A stretch of 22,437 nucleotides of DNA from positions 1 to 22,437 of the IMG/VR virus record IMGVR_UViG_3300046000_010347; one strand, 5' to 3'. Position 1 is the stretch's first letter; every line of letters starts with the position of its first letter. Under the pieces are notes generated by a model that saw only the letters and a program-made list of their open reading frames with translations, was not told the DNA's origin and did not search any database. Made by a program: the position numbers and the translations under genes. This DNA comes from a virus. Of this stretch, positions 21,159-22,437 are shown one piece after another.

Positions 21159-21752
21159 TTATTTTAACTTCTCAATAAAGTTTGTTTTAAAAACTTCAAA
21201 TTCTTCTTGTATTTTATCTGCTATTTCGTCACCTGACATTCCGCCTTCCCATTGTTCCATTGTACCATCTGAATTTGCAAATGATAATGGATTTCTAAAT
21301 GCATCTATTATTTCTTTTGCTTCTTGTTCAGCATCAGCTAACCAATTTTCAGCATTTTTTAATATTCTGTCTTTTTCATATTGCTCATATTTTCCTTCAA
21401 TTCTTAATTGATGTTCAAAATCAACATGGCAATCTAAACATTGATTTTCCAATTTCCAAAATTTAGCATCTAATCTTTTTGTCATTGGCTCATGACATTT
21501 AGGACAGTCTGCCGGCATTTTATTTGCATTTATTATTTGACGAATTTCGTCTAGTTTGCCTTTTTTAATTTTAAATCCAGCTCTTTGTTCCCATTCTTCT
21601 CCTTTTTCATCTTTCCAAACATCTCCTATTTGTCTTTTTGGTTCATTGGCTTTTTCATTGCCAGCAAATCCAACAGTCGTAGATGATTGTGTTTTATGTG
21701 TACCGTCTAACATTTGACGAACTGCACGCATATTTTGTAACTTTGTCGACAT
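21159..21752 (-). CDS. Zinc-ribbon protein of unknown function
   Basis: A 197-residue protein with a CPKC...CLDC zinc ribbon (C83, C86, C105, C108; H111 is not in register). The N-terminal 40 residues are polar and basic with 'AVRQMLDGTHKTQSSTTVGF', followed by 'GDVWKDEKGEEWEQRAGF', a short beta pair. After the ribbon the protein is a long acidic helix (residues about 115-197) including 'KNAENWLADAEQEAKEIIDA'. Proteins with this order (VRQML...zinc ribbon...helix) recur in marine T4-like phages, from memory. It heads the rightmost transcription unit, with a promoter-like motif 22 nt before the ATG. Nucleic-acid binding is possible; no enzyme motif is seen. Confidence 0.8.
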   Translation of the reverse strand: MSTKLQNMRAVRQMLDGTHKTQSSTTVGFAGNEKANEPKRQIGDVWKDEKGEEWEQRAGFKIKKGKLDEIRQIINANKMPADCPKCHEPMTKRLDAKFWKLENQCLDCHVDFEHQLRIEGKYEQYEKDRILKNAENWLADAEQEAKEIIDAFRNPLSFANSDGTMEQWEGGMSGDEIADKIQEEFEVFKTNFIEKLK

Positions 21753-21773
21753 AACTTTAATTTATTAATTTTA

Positions 21774-21783
21774 TATAAATATC
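21774..21783 (-). promoter_or_regulatory. Candidate late promoter motif for the zinc-ribbon to 77-aa gene unit
   Basis: Coding-strand GATATTTATA followed by TAAAATTAA, 22 nt before the zinc-ribbon gene ATG and directly abutting the stop codon of the upstream gene. Confidence 0.58.
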
Positions 21784-22437
21784 CTATTTCTTAAAAGAGC
21801 TCGCTAATCCTCCCAAAATAAACTTACCAGTAATTTTAAAAGGTTTATTGAATATTCTTTCATCTCTTATTACAATTCCTTCATGCTCAGACACCGGTCC
21901 TAGAGGAGAAGATAATTGTTCTAATACAGCATCACCTAATTTCATAGTAGCTAAATAAATTGCAAACCCATCTACAGCAGCTTTGTAATCTTTTGGATCA
22001 GCTATGTAATCTGATAATGGAACTCCTTCTGAAATTTTAATTAGCACATCTTTAGATAAAGCAGATATTACTTTTCCGTCTTTTGTTTTAAATGTAGTAT
22101 CTGGTACTGTTGCTTGAGCTAACCATTGAGAAAGAGTTTTAGTTTCTTTTTTATCTCCATAATCTACAGTATATTTTTCATTTAATACTGAATTGAAATT
22201 TGGTTTCCCGTCTAATGTAGTTGGTATAGACCCTAATACTTCATATCCATATTTACTAGCAACTTCTTGTAAATTGTTTAATAAATCTTGCATTGCAGCT
22301 TCATTATACTCAATTTCTTTAGTGCCTCTTCTTTTAGGAGTTACTTGTTCCAATTCAAGTAATCCATGAACTGCTAGGAAATTTTTGTTATATGATAATA
22401 CATTGGTACTTCCCGCTACATATTCTAAATTGAATCT
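21784..22437 (-). CDS. Ligase/nucleotidyltransferase-like phage protein (N-terminus cut off by window edge)
   Basis: The reading frame is open without a stop to base 22437, giving at least 217 residues, so this is the C-terminal part of a longer protein. A TTG at 22351-22353 could be called as a start, but in-frame coding continues upstream (EYVAGSTNVLSYNKNFLAVH) and fits the family, so it is not the real start. Near the C-terminus HEGIVIRDERI resembles motif IV of the RNA/DNA ligase superfamily (EG-I/V-V-x-R/K), and PFKITGKFI could be motif V. Together with the 'NTNV...F.A.HG' stretch it resembles a ligase-like conserved unknown of marine T4-like phages (I believe the DUF6267 group). The KxDG lysine motif would lie outside the window, so activity cannot be judged. 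Confidence 0.7.
   Translation of the reverse strand, partial: RFNLEYVAGSTNVLSYNKNFLAVHGLLELEQVTPKRRGTKEIEYNEAAMQDLLNNLQEVASKYGYEVLGSIPTTLDGKPNFNSVLNEKYTVDYGDKKETKTLSQWLAQATVPDTTFKTKDGKVISALSKDVLIKISEGVPLSDYIADPKDYKAAVDGFAIYLATMKLGDAVLEQLSSPLGPVSEHEGIVIRDERIFNKPFKITGKFILGGLASSFKK

Noticed and set aside
22351-22353. TTG as the start codon of the rightmost gene
   Set aside because: The same frame stays open to the window edge and codes for family-like sequence upstream, so the gene simply continues outside the window.
1-22437. tRNA genes, insertion sequences, integrase or attachment sites
   Set aside because: None seen. The gaps are short (the longest is 175 nt at 9738-9912) and hold only motifs and hairpins already described.

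Overview
The window is the head, neck and early-tail morphogenesis region of a T4-like contractile-tailed phage (myovirus). It is very AT-rich and every gene I accept reads on the minus strand, so transcription runs from high to low coordinates. Several T4 core proteins can be recognised from their sequence: gp17 terminase, gp20 portal, gp21 prohead protease, gp22 scaffold, gp23 capsid, gp13/gp14 neck, gp15 tail terminator and gp18 sheath. Many of the other genes resemble conserved unknowns of marine T4-like phages. Three features suggest a Bacteroidota (flavobacteria-like) host: almost no Shine-Dalgarno sites but A/T-rich leaders, a secreted protein with a Bacteroidota-style signal peptide ending FSQ, and a spanin-like pair of a kind I associate with phages of that phylum. 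This host call is an inference.

Layout in transcription order (right to left). At 22437-18274 lie a cut-off protein with nucleotidyltransferase/ligase-like C-terminal motifs, a zinc-ribbon protein, a membrane-anchored GAF-like protein, a ParB/sulfiredoxin-like protein, a cysteine-rich protein with a HiPIP-like pattern, and a 77-aa Ala/Pro-rich protein. At 18228-17520 are two overlapping spanin-like genes. At 17516-13986 are gp17 and gp20. At 13937-9913 are seven genes for prohead and internal proteins, including gp21. At 9737-7113 are gp22 and gp23. At 7012-4453 are PhoH, a HAD phosphatase, an N4BP2-type kinase and a GH19 endolysin. At 4418-1 are gp13, gp14, gp15, a small coiled-coil protein and the tail sheath gp18, which runs off the left edge.

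A short motif, ATATTTAT read on the coding strand, recurs in the gaps between these blocks, 16-25 nt before the start codon in seven of eight promoter-like cases. It splits the window into transcription units that match the functional modules, so it is the best candidate for the phage's late promoter. Its reverse complement is almost the canonical T4 late promoter TATAAATA. In two gaps the motif sits inside or against a strong hairpin, which suggests paired terminator-promoter junctions.

The genes work together in packaging (gp17/gp20), building and proteolytic maturation of the prohead (gp21, gp22, gp23 and probably several neighbours with L/I-x-E sites), joining head to tail (gp13, gp14, gp15, gp18), and lysis (GH19 endolysin, spanin-like pair). 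Accessory enzymes (PhoH, HAD phosphatase, polynucleotide-kinase-like protein, ligase-like protein) suggest nucleic-acid end repair. The most interesting leads are the promoter/hairpin architecture, the gp22 repeat that spaces protease sites, shared N-termini resembling T4 capsid-targeting sequences, and a possible kinase-phosphatase-ligase repair set. The T4 gene order is rearranged and no gp16 small terminase is visible.
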